Shown here: positions 37,082-47,830 of the stretch, in pieces
How the letters are laid out: each line of letters begins with the position of its first letter
How positions within the stretch are numbered: the stretch's first letter is position 1
From: Medicago truncatula
Taxonomy: Eukaryota; Streptophyta; Magnoliopsida; Fabales; Fabaceae
Direction: 5' to 3'
Assembly: GCF_003473485.1 (NCBI RefSeq)
Contig: NC_053048.1
Coordinates: forward strand, 49,473,755-49,537,754
Length of the DNA stretch: 64,000 nt
Notes under the pieces: model-generated
What the model was told of the DNA's origin: nothing
The model's database searches: none
The model's input: the letters and a program-made list of their open reading frames with translations, nothing else
Translations under genes and position numbers: made by a program

Positions 37082-37895
37082 GGGATAGAATCAAATGACA
37101 CCATGGTGTCAAAATTAGTTTGACACCAAATCTTATTCATTCATTTCATTTAATCCAAAGGCTTAAAACTATCACCAAATTAATTAACATACATCAAATA
37201 CTCTCTATCACCTGATTAAGAAACATATATATCATCATTAATTCATAATCAAACAATACCTTCTTGTTTTTGGTAGATTCAAACCCTTTTTATTTTCCCT
37301 TAATTTTTTTCTTTTGGCCATAAGCACAAACTCAAACTTTATAATTTTTATAAAATCATGATAAATCTTAATTCAGTTAAACATGAGACACAACGAGTCC
37401 TCTAAAAAAACATTAGACCTATGAGTGAAAAAATAATCTAATTAGCATGAACAATTCAAGAATCATTTGTCGAGCTTGTTGGTTTTTTTCTAATACAATT
37501 TAATTAATTATTAAAAAAATATGAGTATATGAGATAAAGACAAAGAAATATCATTGATGGTGATGATGACTCAAACAACCATAGGTATATGAGTTCAACC
37601 ATTCATTTTATAAAAAAGTTTAGAAAAAAAGTTTGAGTATGATTATAGAAATCTAGGAAAATTTATAAATTTGGGGAAATAAAAAAGAGGAACAAATAAA
37701 TTTGGGGAAATAAAAATGGAATGTTTGATTATAAATTAATAATGATAGATATGTTTCTTAATTTGGTGATAGAGAGTATTTGGTGTATATTAATTAATTT
37801 GGTGATAATTTTAAACCTTTGGATTAAATGAAATGAATGGATGAGATTTGGTGTCAAACTAATTTTGACACCATGGTGTCATTTGATCCTATCCC
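37082..37895. mobile_element. Mutator-type foldback MITE
   Basis: Arms of about 190 bp start GGGATAGAATCAAATGACAC and, on the right reversed, GGGATAGGATCAAATGACAC. Flanks TAGATACAT (37073-37081) and TAGATATAT (37896-37904) agree at 8 of 9 bases. No coding sequence. Confidence 0.85.
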
Positions 37896-37906
37896 TAGAT
37901 ATATAT

Positions 37907-38053
37907 GATATATATTTTTATTTGCATAGACTAAACGACGTAGGATTATAAAAAACTTACATATATAAGTGGAGAGATATTGATATATATTTTTATTTGT
38001 ATAGATGAAACGTCATAGGATTATAAAAAACTTACACATATAAGTGGAGAGAT
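37907..38053. repeat. tandem duplication, two units of about 73-75 bp
   Basis: Both units begin GATATATATTTTTATTTG and contain AGGATTATAAAAAACTTACA and AAGTGGAGAGAT. Confidence 0.9.
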
Positions 38054-38579
38054 TGAGGTTTAAACCTCGACCATGATTTTTGACCTAATAATTTTAATAT
38101 TTTTATCAATTGAACTAAGACTAAGACTCGTGGACATATTCCTATACAAAATATTTATCGTAGAATGTATGATTATGCATAAATAAAACTAGAAACTAAT
38201 ATAACTCTGGATATGATTGAGTTTAATGTTAACTTTGCGAAGATTTTTTTTTTTAATTTTATCTCTCCTCTCCTCTCCTTGAGTGGATTTTCTTCTTTTG
38301 GTCATTTAGAAGTCCATTGACTAAACTCAGCACTTTAAAATATAAAGAAACAAGAAATTTGGAGTCTAAAACTCAAATCCGACATGTCAATGTTCATGCG
38401 ACAATTAACTGAATTGTACTAATATAAGACACTTGAGTAGATATTCTATCCATAGTTTTTTCCATGTATTTTTTTACTTAATAAACTTAATTTGTCAAAC
38501 TAAAAAATAAACATGTACATTTTTTTAGGGGATTATTATTATTATTATTAATGCACTTTGATATTTATCAACAGAATAA

Positions 38580-39024
38580 ATTTGACCCAAAATCACCCCT
38601 CTAACTCGTTTTTCTTTTTCCCTTTTATCGAAATAAGTGATTTTTCACATCTATTTCGTTCTTTATTTTGTGATTTCATCGTCTTCGTGTGACGTTGGTT
38701 TGTTCGTTGCCTTTGTGCGACATTGTTTGTTTTTCTTGTTTCTCTCAGGTATTTGATCGGTTCAGACTGTCAGATCAGCTTCGATCTAGTGCAGATCCAG
38801 TCAATGACTGTGGCGTCATCCACGTTGCAGATCCGGAGACACGGTTATTCCGGATATTTAAATATAGTAATATGTGTAGACATTTGTACTTTGCCGTTTT
38901 ATGCTATTAACATGGATGTTGTGAGCCTGTTCACAAATTTATCCTTTTGTTTTTAGCGAATTTGCATTATGTCGATGTACTCTATCAATTTGAATGAATG
39001 AATATTTTTTTATTTTGTCAAAAA
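38580..39024 (+). mobile_element. retroposed sequence with perfect 19-bp target duplication
   Basis: ATATTTATCAACAGAATAA flanks the segment on both sides (38561-38579 and 39025-39043). The insert ends 'TCAATTTGAATGAATGAATATTTTTTTATTTTGTCAAAAA', the style of a LINE 3' end with a short A tail. The body (38640-38960) has an open frame containing QVFDRFRLSDQLRSS that I cannot assign. It is either a 5'-truncated LINE or a processed transcript copy. Confidence 0.75.
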
Positions 39025-39043
39025 ATATTTATCAACAGAATAA

Positions 39044-39884
39044 TGGACTTTAATATCAAAGGTAAACAATTAACGGTTTTCATAATCCTCCTTTACCATA
39101 GTATCCTTCACCAACTAACTTTTAAGTTCTTCCTTGAATCCTAAATGCATTTCTCAAACTTCTTTGTTTGCCTTTAATATCTTTTGAATCAAGTATAAGG
39201 AAAAAAATATATAAATTTTTAAGTTCGAGGGACATTTTGCACATAAGTATAAAACTTCAGGGGGGTATTTGTAAAACGTCGTGTTGACGAACGACTAACA
39301 GAAGAATTTAACGGAGAGGGTAAATTGATTAACGTTGTACAATTTTAGGGGGGTAATTGCCTATTTACTCAAATTCATTTTGAACACAGTGCATATTATG
39401 AAAATCAAAGAAATCATAGTGCTCAGCATAAGCAAATGCCATGATACAGATTTAGATCCGTTCATGTTGAAATTCTACAAAAGATATCTTCTTTGATTAT
39501 CCCACCATTAAAGTTTACTTGTATATTTCACAAGACATGGAACTCTAAAATTTAAGTTGAGGTATCGATATAATCCTCTCGTTTTGAATTAATAATCTCT
39601 CATTACAAGAGAAAAGAAAGGTTACACATGCTCTAAACTAATTGACCAATAACAAATATTTATCTCATGTATGATTCATAAAATAAATTATAATTAGTGT
39701 ATTAATCACTTCCAAATCAAAAGACAAAGCAGACATGGTTCAAATGTACGTGCAGATTATAAAAAAACTATATCCAAAAACTCCTAGGGTTGGATAATAA
39801 AACTTGACATCACTGCATCAGAGTGACTGACAAACAACTTGATTTGCAACAGTCAATAGTAACAAAAACAGACTATGAAAGTGA
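39044..39884. other. region downstream of the A49 gene; no gene
   Basis: Intergenic and presumed 3' UTR sequence of the minus-strand A49 gene. No feature recognised. Confidence 0.4.
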
Positions 39885-42800
39885 TCATAACTTGTTCTTG
39901 TTCTTCTTCTTCCTTTGCCTTATCTGAGGAAATGTAAGTGGGATAGGAAGTGTGGCATAGGAAACCTTCTGAGAGGATATCAATTTGCAACCCAAATGCT
40001 CAAAGATTGGTCTCAGCGTTAGCGTGGTCATCCTTAGATCCTTTGCTATATCTCTATAGTCGGTGCGGAAATCGTCAGAGAAAAGTGTGAGCACCAAAAC
40101 ATAAGAAATGAGAAGATTCAGCTTTTCAGGTGGCAGCCTTCTTGATTCAGAAACATCAAACATTGCTGTAAATCTATGATGCAGAGTGTAGGGAAGTTTC
40201 TCGAACTTTGAAGAGGAAATACCATCCATGGAGTGCTGATCTTTAAACTTGACAAGATAATTAATGAATAAAAGTATGCAAGAAAGCTTCTTCTTTTCGG
40301 AATCGTCCTATAAATAGAAAAAATACACAACGTATATCATAATTTAATCAGCAAAAACAAATCTCAAAGAGAACTTTATTTTAGGAAAGAAACCAAAACC
40401 AATACACATCCAAACAAAACAATGAAAAAACAGAACTCAACTCAAGCCTACTAATACAATAAAAGTGCAGCCAGATAATAACAGCAGAAACAGACCCCAA
40501 CCCCGCAAAAAATCAGTCCCCTATCACTGCCAGACACCAACCACCAGCTCCAAACAGAGAAACAATAAGGACCATAGCCAAGAAAAAAAAACATGGCACA
40601 ACAAACCACTAAACACCAAAACCGTGGCATCCTGAAGCAGGAAAAATAGCAACACAAATTCAGATTAAGAGATTGACTACTACTGTGGTGATAAAACAAA
40701 AATAGCCGCAAAATCACCCCAGACCCAACACAGCAGTCGCCAAATTAACTGTTCAGTACAGCAAAAGAGAATGACCGAACAGTAGGCAAAATCGAAACTG
40801 ATAAAGCAATCTAATCAGAACTTAACAAACCCGCAATACACCTGCCCCAGGAATTCGAAACAGCAAATTTTCTACCTCTGAGACAAATCAATGGATCCCA
40901 CAAACATTTGTAATAGAAGCCCCGATTCTTTGCCAACCTACCAAGATACCAACGCCAAGCCAACACCTTAATTTTGTCAACTACTTCCTCAACAGACTCC
41001 ACCTTATTATTGACAGAAGATCGTTTCTAGACTTCTATATTGTGCATTTTCCATTCGTATCCACATGAAAGTTTTTTAAAAAAAAAGGAAGTGAAAAAAA
41101 TACAAAAGGCATACAGTTCATGAATTCTCATGAATGCATGTATGATACAGAAATGACAAGATATAGTTTCCATTATGAAGTGTCCAAGCTTCCTTTACTT
41201 TCAAAGTATTGATAAAAAGAAATATAGAATAAATAATAACAGGTCCAGAAACTACTATAACAGTTTAATTAATTGGCTAACTACAACAGACAATCCCCCA
41301 GGGGTGGGGTGGGTTGGGGGTCACCAAATATTATAGACAACATCTCCTAAATTCAAGAAATGTTGATGATAAAATATATTCTTGTACTCCCTCCGTCCCA
41401 CAATAGATGACCTATTTGACAATGTGCGCGATTGACCTAACATACTTTGACCATATTTTTCTACTAATATACAAAGATAAATAATATCATGTAAAACGTT
41501 GTTGAATTCGTCTCGATGAATATTTTTAAAATATTAAATTTTCATAATTTTTTTTGGGTCTTGTTAGGGGCACTCTTTAAGGATTCCAAAAGAAGAAATT
41601 ATTTTGATAAAAAAGTCAAATATTTTGATTTTCGATGCATTGATTACACATATTTTCATGATAAGTCAAATATAGAATTAAAGATATTAAAGATAAAAAA
41701 TATACATTGATATGTGTGACAGAGTCAACTGTGTCATTTAATATGGGACAGAGGGAGTAATAAATATTGAATGAGTAGGGGTCAAAACATTTCTTACCCT
41801 TACATATTAATATATGCAAGTATAGTATCACCGGTGGTAGCAAAACTATTCTTTTCAACTCTGAGGGTTCCAAATGGCCAATAATTACGAAGTCTACAAT
41901 TATATTTTAAGCGAAAAGGCTATATATGTATAAGTACCTCAATCTTCTTTAATCTGTTTATCCTGTTGCGAATAAAAGATGGATAAAGACTGAAGTTTGC
42001 TGCTTCTTCCTTTTGCAAACTATAATAAATGTCTTGAAGGTAATTCCATTCGTCTGCAAGGATGATTTTGTCCAATACATAAGCCTCCTGAGGTGTAGTT
42101 GCAGAAGAATTATATGGTGGTATATGGCGAGTAACGTGAGCTTCTGTATTTGCAAGAGCAGTTTCTTTTACTTCAACATTTTTCATTTTCTCATCCAAAT
42201 TCTTTTTAGCTTCAGGTTCTTCATCTGCTGTCATTTCATCAAGCCAGATAAGCTGCAGAATAATACAAATTCAAAGATTAGGTTAGAGCAATTCCAATAA
42301 ATATCAGGTATACCTAGTTGAATGATAATTAGCAGAAGACTCAATCACTTAAATTCAACAGTACTATCCTCACCTATAAATACTAGCTAAAAGGTTATTT
42401 AAAATAGGTTGTAAATAATAAAATAATGGACAAAATATAAAATGGGGCAAGTCAGTACCTGTCCTCAGGTTTATTGTTTTAAGATAACACACACTGGCGG
42501 AGCCACGTGTGTGTGAGCGGATGCTGCATCCCCTGGTTTTCTAAATTTCCACCAAATAATGTGGTTTTTTATATTCATGCACCTTCCAAGACTCCCTCAC
42601 TTCAAACTTGCCGACACACTCTACTTTTTGGAAAGCACTTGATTGACATTGGGGTATTAATGTCATGTGACATTGGCAAACCACAATGTCACAAGTGGCT
42701 TTCTTCTCTCACTCACAAGGATTTTTAATTTTTTTGTATACTTGTAACATTGTGGTTGACCAATGTCACATGACATTGGCACCACAATGTCACCCAAATA

Positions 42801-45800
42801 CTACCCCTATTTGTTTAGGTTTTCAACACTGATGACGTTGTTATAGATGGCAGTCATACCTTATTGCTTTTACAAACCGACTTTTTTATTTTTATTTAAT
42901 GTTGGTGATTTGTTGTGTAACCAGAGTTTTTTATTTAATATAGTTAATTGGTGTTTCATTGTGAAGTTTTTCTTTTCAACAAAATTTAAAAAGAACACAA
43001 GGAACTAGAATGCATGTCTTGAACTTATTTGTAATCCTTAATTAATTACAAATACATATTAACACTTATAGTCTTACTACATTTATCTTTAAATATTTAA
43101 CGTTTCTTTTATCTCTAAATTGGCAAACAACTATGTTGGTCTCTAATGTGTGAGATACTTTTATCATGCTCCTTAACGGTATCGAAATTGCAAACACATC
43201 TTTAATACATCTTTTTTGTTAGCAATTTTATAGATTAAATTGAACAATGACAAAACATATTCTAGGATAAAATATAAAATTGAATATCTAAAAACTTATT
43301 CCATAATCAAAACGACAATAAAAAAGGCATTTATGTTCCTTAAAAAAACATTTATGATTGTATTTACAATTTCGATACATTTAGAGATCTGACAGCAAAA
43401 TACACATTCAAGGTAACAATTTGAAAGGACAAAATTTTGAATCCCCTAATCCAAAATCTTGGCAACGCCACTGATAACACAGTATGTACAAATTATATAA
43501 AAAGCATCTTAATGGTTTACCAAAATTGTAGCCTCTGAGTGAAATAAGAAAACAATCACTAAGCGGGATGACATAGACTATAATCACTACTCACTAGATG
43601 GCCAAAAAGTATGAACTAGCATAGTAGCATCTGTGCAGAACCCCATGGAGAGACCCAATGATATACCATTGATTAATCCATGATAGAGAGCAGAGCTCTA
43701 CATGCTTCAGAAACACAGGTAAAAAAAAAAGGGGGCAACGGGGTGCACTAAAGCTCCCGCATACGCAGGGTCCGGGAAGGGATCCTTACCCTGTTTTTAT
43801 ACAAGAGGCTGTTTCCAGGACTTGAACCCGTGACCTTTCAGTCATATGACAACAACTTTACCAGTTGCGCCAAGGTTACCCCTCATGCTTCAGAAACACA
43901 GGTAACCAAAGAAAATCATGTTGATGACAACTAAGGCAAGTTAAAGGCTTTTTAAAATGCCCTTACACGGCTCAGTTCAACACACACACACACACAACTA
44001 AAACTTTCAACAGAGGAACTATGAGAAAGAGGACAGGGTGAAAATGTGAAAACTCAAAAACTGCACACTGTCAGTCTTGGGGTAGGAACTGTAATTCTTT
44101 TTTTATTTCATCTTTAGTTCATTTCCTTCAACCTGAAAATCCGAGACGCCGTGTTGTTCAACAAAACTTAAGTTTATATCCATTTTATAAATATGATTAC
44201 TATATCTTTCATCTATGATTCTCCTCACAAACCAGTAATTTATAGAACATAAGCCTAAGTCTTCATATAGTGATTATAGAAACAAACTATATTCATGTTT
44301 TAAATTCATTTCCCTCTTTTTTCCTTGGATGTCTTTTTCTCAAGGAAATTTATGATTTCCACATTGACAAGAATTTGGGAGTTTCATGGTCTATTTGTTC
44401 TGATTTCTTCTAGACAGTTAATAATCATCAAGCGCCATACTGATTTGGCACCTTTCAATGTTTTGCTTGAGAATTAGTTTGACCATTGTGGCTGCTGATT
44501 AGCTATTGTTGCTAAGAGAATGGTTATGGCAGGATTATAATTTGGGAATTGTAAGTGTAGATAAAATAAGGTTTAGTGAATTATAATTCAACATGAGAAT
44601 GTAAGTGTAAATAGGGTTTAGTGAATTATAATTCACCATGAGAATGTAGGGCAATGTTATTGATGTCAGACCAGCGGAAAGCCAAAACTTGACATATCCA
44701 ACGTATAGCGCCATGGCGCTGCCATCCTTCACAAATAGGTCGTGGCAGTTTTCCAAAAATCCGCCACCGACATCCGCCATGACTAATATTTGACAACACT
44801 GATGCAGGGTATATTGTTCTTATACAAAACATGGTTATAGTCCTAACAAGACTGGGAGTGTACCCATCTGATACATTAAACCTTAGCTTTGCTGCATGAA
44901 CATGTTTATAAATTATTATAAATCTTACCTTATGGTTTCCATTTTTCAGCTCATGTGTGACATTGCATAATATATGTCTCCTATTATTCTGTTCATTCAT
45001 GTATTCTGACCCCTTCTAATAATCACAAGATAAAATATGTATTCTAGCACGGTTTCTTTATCAAAGAAATGATATAAGGAGAAAACCATAACTGACAGCC
45101 GTTGCCCAAAGTTTGAGTTGTAGAATTCATGCAAATGAATTGTGTTATATAATGGAGTCAGTTCCAATTAAGCTAAGAGGTGGTACACTCTTGAGTTAAA
45201 ATATGTAAGATTTCCTAGAGTTTGGTTTTGGACAGCTTATCTTCAACGCAACAAAACTTGAGATGTAGAGGTTAATTTGGCCTGATTCTAGTGGCTTGTA
45301 AAACAGAACAAGCTCAACAGTAGAACAAATTCTTAATGTTGAGATCCCACATAAACTAGAGATATGGCCAAAATAATCCTTGCAATTCTTGAGCTAAATC
45401 TCGAGATTGAGTTATACCTAAAGCCCAATTTGAAGACTGAATATACAGCATTAAGTTGCAGACTCTTATCCTACGAAGGGTGTATTTTGCCGTGATCAAA
45501 ATGGGCAGGTCAAATCATAAAATAAACAATTGGTTGGCAATGTTGAAAGTGAAGTCCAATGACTTCAAAGTTTAAAGTGTATTTCCAATCCAACCATAAA
45601 CTTGTATTCTATATATTTTCACCTCTAAGCTGAGATTCACGCATCACTTTCTAAATTTTCAAAAAAATAAATAAATAAATCACATTGAAATAAGGATGTT
45701 GTCATGTAATTACTTATTAGCACAGCTAGCAAATAAGGGTTAAACATGAATCTAAATATACCATCTGTTTTGACTTCTTTGTTCCCAAAGCAGCATCAGC

Positions 45801-46404
45801 CTTTCGCTTTTTCTCTGTCCACTGTTCCGCAGTCAGCTCTTCCACCATCTTAGTCGGAGTCGGAGTGGGCTCCTTATATTCCACACCTTTAACTCTTGGT
45901 TCCAATCTGAATATCTACACAACACCAACAAATTAACACAAACACCCACCGTGATTCCAAATCATCAACACAGCTATTTCCTTTTCATTTTTCTTCACAA
46001 TTTACCTTATTACCACCAATAGGCACAATCTTAAGCGTCTGAGATTCCTTATCAAAGACACCAAGCATATAAGTCGCGGGGTTTCTGGCCACGGCCGCAG
46101 CCTCTCCCTCATAACTCGTTCCGACAAATTCAACCAAGGACCCAGCTGGGCTGACAACAAGCTCAGTCCTCTTATGCATAACCTTGTTTCGATATACTTG
46201 AACATCGGTCGAACCAGAAGAGCTCTTAACCGGATCAAATCCAGAAGTAAAATAACCAACAAAAGGAGGCATTTTGGTTGGATTGGAACTGACAACTTCA
46301 ATCTTAGCTTGAACCGTTTCATGAACCGGTTCAGGTGGTGGTTCAGTATCCATTTTCTTCTTGGTTTTGGCTTTCTTCTTGGATTTTGGCTCAGGGGATT
46401 CCAT
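39885..46404 (-). CDS. RPA49: DNA-directed RNA polymerase I subunit A49 (PAF53-like)
   Basis: Four coding exons with GT-AG borders and phase 0 throughout: 46404-46006, 45914-45762, 42252-41938, 40307-39885; 429 aa. A Lys-rich N-terminus (KSKKKAKTKKK) precedes the A49 dimerisation-type region: MPPFVGYFTSGFDP, then VVSPAGSLVEFVGTSYEGE, then YMLGVFDKESQTLKIVP. The C-terminal half has SYVLVLTLFSDDFRTDYRDIA and TLTLRPIFEHLGCK, the tandem winged-helix part, and a basic tail RQRKKKNKNK. A49 supports Pol I initiation and elongation on rDNA in the nucleolus. Intron 2 (3.5 kb) and intron 3 (1.6 kb) hold transposons, but all splice sites and frames look intact. The ATG follows a leader intron (47019-46409). 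Confidence 0.93.
40380..41030 (-). mobile_element. LINE 3' fragment in A49 intron 3
   Basis: The frame at 41002-40811 (SVEEVVDKIKVLAWRWYLGR, then DPLICLRG) is the very C-terminus of LINE ORF2, followed by about 430 bp of 3' UTR. No tail or duplication could be placed. It lies in the same orientation as the host gene. Confidence 0.7.
41387..41757. mobile_element. Stowaway-like MITE in A49 intron 3
   Basis: Termini CTCCCTCCGTCCCAC and ATGGGACAGAGGGAG with TA on both sides (41385-41386 and 41758-41759). 371 bp, no coding sequence. Confidence 0.87.
42492..43473. mobile_element. non-autonomous hAT element in A49 intron 2
   Basis: Termini CACTGGCGGAGCCA and TGGCAACGCCACTG are inverted. ATAACACA flanks both ends (42484-42491 and 43474-43481), the 8-bp duplication expected of hAT. 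Inside, palindromic CATTGTGGTTGACCAATGTC / GACATTGGCAAACCACAATG segments occur near 42640-42800. No transposase. Confidence 0.87.
43723..43883 (-). mobile_element. tRNA-derived SINE (Au-like), copy 2, in A49 intron 2
   Basis: On the minus strand it starts GAGGGGTAACCTTGGCGCAA (A box region), has GGGTTCAAGTCCTGG (B box) and ends in a short T run. A perfect 22-bp duplication starting CATGCTTCAGAAACACAGG lies at 43701-43722 and 43884-43905. The perfect duplication and well-kept boxes suggest a younger insertion than the copy at 24.7 kb. Confidence 0.92.
43981..43996. repeat. (CA)n microsatellite
   Basis: Eight CA dinucleotides in A49 intron 2. Confidence 0.9.
44551..44645. repeat. tandem duplication in A49 intron 2
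   Basis: 44551-44600 and 44601-44645 both start GTAAGTGTA and share TTTAGTGAATTATAATTCA and CATGAGAAT. Confidence 0.88.
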
Positions 46405-47127
46405 TATGCTGCATCATAATATAGAGAAATTAATGAGACACAAATTATTTTGAAGTGTTTGTTAAGGAATTTTTAAAAAATCATTTTTGACTCTAAAATA
46501 AAAACTATTGGGATTATTCTTTCCCAAAATCTTTTTTTTTTTCAAAAACAAAGAGGTAAGACATGAACTAGTTAAAAATCTTTTTTTTTAAAAGAGATTT
46601 TTTTTTTTTTGTTGTAGTAAACAAACAGAAATTGCTTCAGATTTTTTTTAAACCTCTAAAGAAAATCTCTAGATTACAGTCTGTGCAAAAACAATTTTTT
46701 TTGTTAAGGTAAAACAAACGCACCATCAATGTGGAAGAAACTCAGTTTAACACCACAAGATGAGGTTTGTGAGGTACAAACCGTAATCCAAACATGAACT
46801 TAAACATTACAAAATAAAATTAAAATATAAAAAAAATAAAAATCATGTTTATCATCAAAAAAAAAAAAGCTATGTACAACAACAGCATAAATAATCTCAT
46901 TGACTACTAACATAGCATGATTGTTCTATTTAGTTTGTGAAATTTATATAAGAAAATCAAGTGACATCGTAGAATGATTTGAGCAATATATAGAGCTTAA
47001 GAGAGGAAAACGGAAGTACCTGATTGGAAGTGAAATCGAAGTCGAAATAGAAGCTCTACAACTACAATGGCGAGTTAATTTTGAAACCCTAAACTCGTAA
47101 TCGTTGGCGCGTGCTTTGTTTTTTTGG
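46405..47127 (-). promoter_or_regulatory. 5' leader and proximal promoter of the A49 gene, copied from or to LIF2-like
   Basis: Leader exon about 47115 to 47020 ends CAATCAG before GTACTT; leader intron 47019-46409 ends GATGCAG four bases before the ATG. The telo-box AAACCCTAA is at 47084-47092 (plus strand). The exon, donor site and upstream side match the LIF2-like leader almost base for base. Only 83 bp separate this block from the terminal repeat of the large Mutator element. Confidence 0.75.
46446..47127. repeat. copy B of the duplicated leader/promoter block
   Basis: Direct repeat of 36281-36889. Homology begins at TTATTTTGAAGTGTTTGTT and ends at GCGCGTGCTTTGTT. Beyond that point the two flanks are unrelated. 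Confidence 0.92.
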
Positions 47128-47210
47128 GAAAGGGCTTTCAAACCCGGATAATCCAAAATAAAAATATTCCACCGATACACGCCGATATGCACCCCACGAT
47201 CAAAATTTTA

Positions 47211-47353
47211 GAGAATTGTTGTTCCCACATGTGATAAGGTTGTGTCACACCAGTAAAATACGATTTTACCCCTTCGACAGTTAATTGCCGAGGAATTTGA
47301 AATCCGACTGCAGTTAACTGCCGAGGAAAACCTCGGTAGTTAACTGCCGAGGA
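47211..47353 (+). repeat. left terminal inverted repeat of the large Mutator element
   Basis: Pairs with 55891-56034 reversed. The inner half holds GCAGTTAACTGCCGAGG twice and the palindrome CCGAGG-AAAA-CCTCGG at 47321-47336. Confidence 0.9.
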
Positions 47354-47596
47354 TATGTTTCATCAGATGAAACAGTCACCTGCTCCCCCTACACATTATT
47401 TTCTTCATCAACTTCATTTTTCATCTCCATTCCAATCCAAAAATCCAATATTTTTTCCATCAATCCTTGATCCAAAATCATTGAAGCATCAAGCATAGGA
47501 GGTATCAACACACATTTGACGTAAAAAAACAGGTATTGTGCATTTTATTCGATTGATTTTTTTATTATTTTATAGGTATCTACGTGAGTTACGTAG

Positions 47597-47660
47597 AACT
47601 GCCGAGGAAAATCTCGGTAGTATAGTGCCGAGGAAAACCTCGGTAGTAAGGTGCCGAGGA
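47597..47660. repeat. palindrome cluster upstream of the transposase gene
   Basis: Three units: CCGAGGAAAATCTCGG (47602-47617), CCGAGGAAAACCTCGG (47628-47643) and TGCCGAGG (about 47652-47659), spaced 25-26 bp. Confidence 0.85.
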
Positions 47661-47830
47661 ACTCTTGGTGAAAAATTTCACAACGAAAAAATGGCAGCTA
47701 CTGCCAAATTTTCAAAAAAAAATTTCTTTTGTTTTTTTTTTTGTTTTTTTTTGTTTTAATTCATTATGGCATTGATGTTTATACATTACTTAGTTGTTAA
47801 TTCATATTTATGTGTTGTTTAATTATAGTA

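Noticed and set aside
41516..41710. 64-codon frame
   Set aside because: Lies inside a Stowaway MITE with no homology.
43740..43883. Possible tRNA gene (A and B boxes)
   Set aside because: Longer than a tRNA, with a SINE body, T tail and 22-bp target duplication; a SINE explains it.
47531..47575. Possible 43-bp intron in the transposase leader
   Set aside because: GT-AG borders exist but the length is below normal plant intron size; a longer leader intron ending at 47828 is more likely.
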